64,000 nucleotides of DNA from an uncultured Verrucomicrobiota bacterium (GTDB taxonomy: Bacteria > Verrucomicrobiota > Verrucomicrobiia > Opitutales > Intestinicryptomonadaceae): assembly GCA_949283955.1 (NCBI GenBank), contig CASDUP010000008.1, positions 119,273-183,272 of the forward strand. The letters run 5' to 3'. Positions within the stretch are counted from its first letter, which is position 1, and each line of letters starts with the position of its first letter. Of the stretch, positions 63,071 to 64,000 are shown piece by piece. Under the pieces are notes generated by a model. The model was given only the letters and a program-made list of their open reading frames with translations, ran no database searches and had not been told where the DNA came from. The translations under genes and the position numbers were made by a program.

Positions 63071-64000
63071 ATGGACAGAAAAGGATTTTTAATTCGAATT
63101 GGAATGGCGGCGGCGCTTTCGCTGTCTGGGATTAGAAGCTTTGCCGGGAAAGTGGGCAAGAGCCGCAGGGACAAGGGCATAGAGCCGAAACTCGCAAATC
63201 CCGCCTCGTCTTCGATTTTCTTTGTGGGCGATTTGCAGCGGTATACCAAAGATACTGTGTTTCAGCCCGTTTCAGAGATGATTCTATCGTGGATTCGTAA
63301 GCGCCACAAATACTTAAACGCGAAATGCGCGCTTTTTACCGGAGATCTCGTCGAGAACAACGAGTACTACAAAAAATTAGATTTTTACGTGGACGTGGAC
63401 AGCAAGGGACAGTGGAAATTCACGTCGAAAAACTTTGAGCGGTTGGACGGAGAACTTCCGTACATATCCTGCACTGGAAACCACGACTATGGAATTCGGT
63501 GTTTTGAGAACAGGAATACGCATTTTAATGAAATTTTTAAAGAGGGAAGGAATCCACTCTCCGACGGAATTTTAATCGAGATGTTTCCGAATGCCTTTGG
63601 GAAGCGCACGAGAGAAAACGCCTGCTACGAGCTGGATTTGGGAGGCAAATGGGGAAAAGTGATGGTGTTTTCGATAGAATTTTGTCCGAGGGACGAAGTT
63701 TTGGAATGGGTTCACAAGAAGTGCGCCGAGGATTTTGCGGACAGAAAAGTGTTTTTGCTCTTGCACGACTACATAAAAATGGACGGCTCCATGAGCGCCA
63801 AACCCTTCTTTAAATACGTTAAGGTCGAGACGAAGCCGGAATTCAACGGCGGGGAGGACGTGTGGAAAAAACTTGTGAAAGTCACGCCAAACATTCGTCT
63901 CGTGTTGTGTGGGCACGCGCACGGCGATACCGTTTTGATAGACGACAATTCGTATTTCCGCTCGGACAAGAACGACGCCGGCAAAGATGTATTTTCGATG
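63071..64000 (+). CDS. exported calcineurin-like metallophosphoesterase (copy 2, partial)
   Basis: The frame starts at ATG 63071 and is open to the window end (310 codons). It is a paralogue of the gene at 61398, with the same Tat-like start MDRKGFLIRIG, FFVGDLQRYTKDTVFQPV, TGDLVENNEY, CTGNHDYG and LLHDYI. Unlike copy 1 it keeps the GHxH motif as CGHAHGDT, so its metal site is more complete. Its last 39 bases before the window end are identical to copy 1, which points to recent duplication or gene conversion. Confidence 0.85.
   Translation, partial: MDRKGFLIRIGMAAALSLSGIRSFAGKVGKSRRDKGIEPKLANPASSSIFFVGDLQRYTKDTVFQPVSEMILSWIRKRHKYLNAKCALFTGDLVENNEYYKKLDFYVDVDSKGQWKFTSKNFERLDGELPYISCTGNHDYGIRCFENRNTHFNEIFKEGRNPLSDGILIEMFPNAFGKRTRENACYELDLGGKWGKVMVFSIEFCPRDEVLEWVHKKCAEDFADRKVFLLLHDYIKMDGSMSAKPFFKYVKVETKPEFNGGEDVWKKLVKVTPNIRLVLCGHAHGDTVLIDDNSYFRSDKNDAGKDVFSM

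Overview
The window looks like a chromosomal stretch from a Gram-negative member of the Verrucomicrobiota, most likely class Opitutia. The evidence is a giant prepilin-like protein of the Verru_Chthon cassette protein A type, a Lol lipoprotein-release ABC transporter, lipopolysaccharide genes (kdsA, an O-antigen-ligase-like protein, arnA-dehydrogenase/arnD homologues), a DUF481 outer-membrane protein and several Gfo/Idh/MocA oxidoreductases. Base composition looks close to balanced (not computed). Isoleucine is often written ATA and arginine AGG/AGA, even in housekeeping genes. I see no phage, transposon, CRISPR array or rRNA. Identification rests on recognising protein families by eye; no search was run.

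Layout. 1-943: end of a Lol-type permease gene and its ATPase lolD. 940-6017 (minus): rsmA, an alpha/beta hydrolase, a DJ-1/PfpI protein, an O-antigen-ligase-like membrane protein and an MscS channel, tightly packed or overlapping. 6184-8637: mazG, a YgjP-like metalloprotein, a DUF1805 protein, a META-domain protein and an ABM monooxygenase. 8710-16347: an exported Gfo/Idh oxidoreductase, an AsmA-like protein, a DUF1015 protein, a Sel1-repeat protein, a stand-alone 5'-3' exonuclease and a first uronate isomerase. 16380-22182 (minus): hpnH, dinG, an unlisted 56-residue membrane protein, pyrG and kdsA. 22467-24560: DUF481 protein and malate dehydrogenase. 25010-25601 (minus): a small basic protein gene, rpmB and tRNA-Lys. 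25782-33631: an ECF-like sigma factor, a membrane protein that is a candidate anti-sigma factor, a decayed 184-bp tandem duplication, the 1805-residue cassette protein A and a secreted protein of unknown function. 33816-37642: potABCD polyamine importer. 37764-43695: addB-addA recombination nuclease/helicase. 43915-46571: rplY, pth, rpsF, ssb, rplI. 46651-55256: a LacI-controlled hexuronate operon. 55253-61052 (minus): rho, arnA-dehydrogenase, arnD, a Sel1 protein and a K+/H+ antiporter. 61398-64000: two tandem exported metallophosphoesterase paralogues, the second cut by the window end.

The most coherent metabolic unit is the 46.7-55.3 kb operon. A LacI-family regulator, with an 18-bp palindromic operator just upstream, precedes uronate isomerase, two Gfo/Idh oxidoreductases, a 12-TM-type transporter related to NRAMP but without the NRAMP metal-binding motifs, an SDR-type mannonate oxidoreductase and mannonate dehydratase. 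Together these would import a hexuronate (or a derivative trimmed by the Gfo/Idh enzymes) and convert it to 2-keto-3-deoxygluconate. A second, diverged uronate isomerase lies 31 kb away behind kdsA.

The features most worth following up are the NRAMP-like candidate uronate carrier, the sigma/membrane-protein pair upstream of the giant cassette A protein with its decayed duplication, the two unlisted or unexplained small proteins (18892-19062 and 25440-25601), the incomplete arn pair, and the tandem metallophosphoesterases whose metal-binding motifs have diverged.
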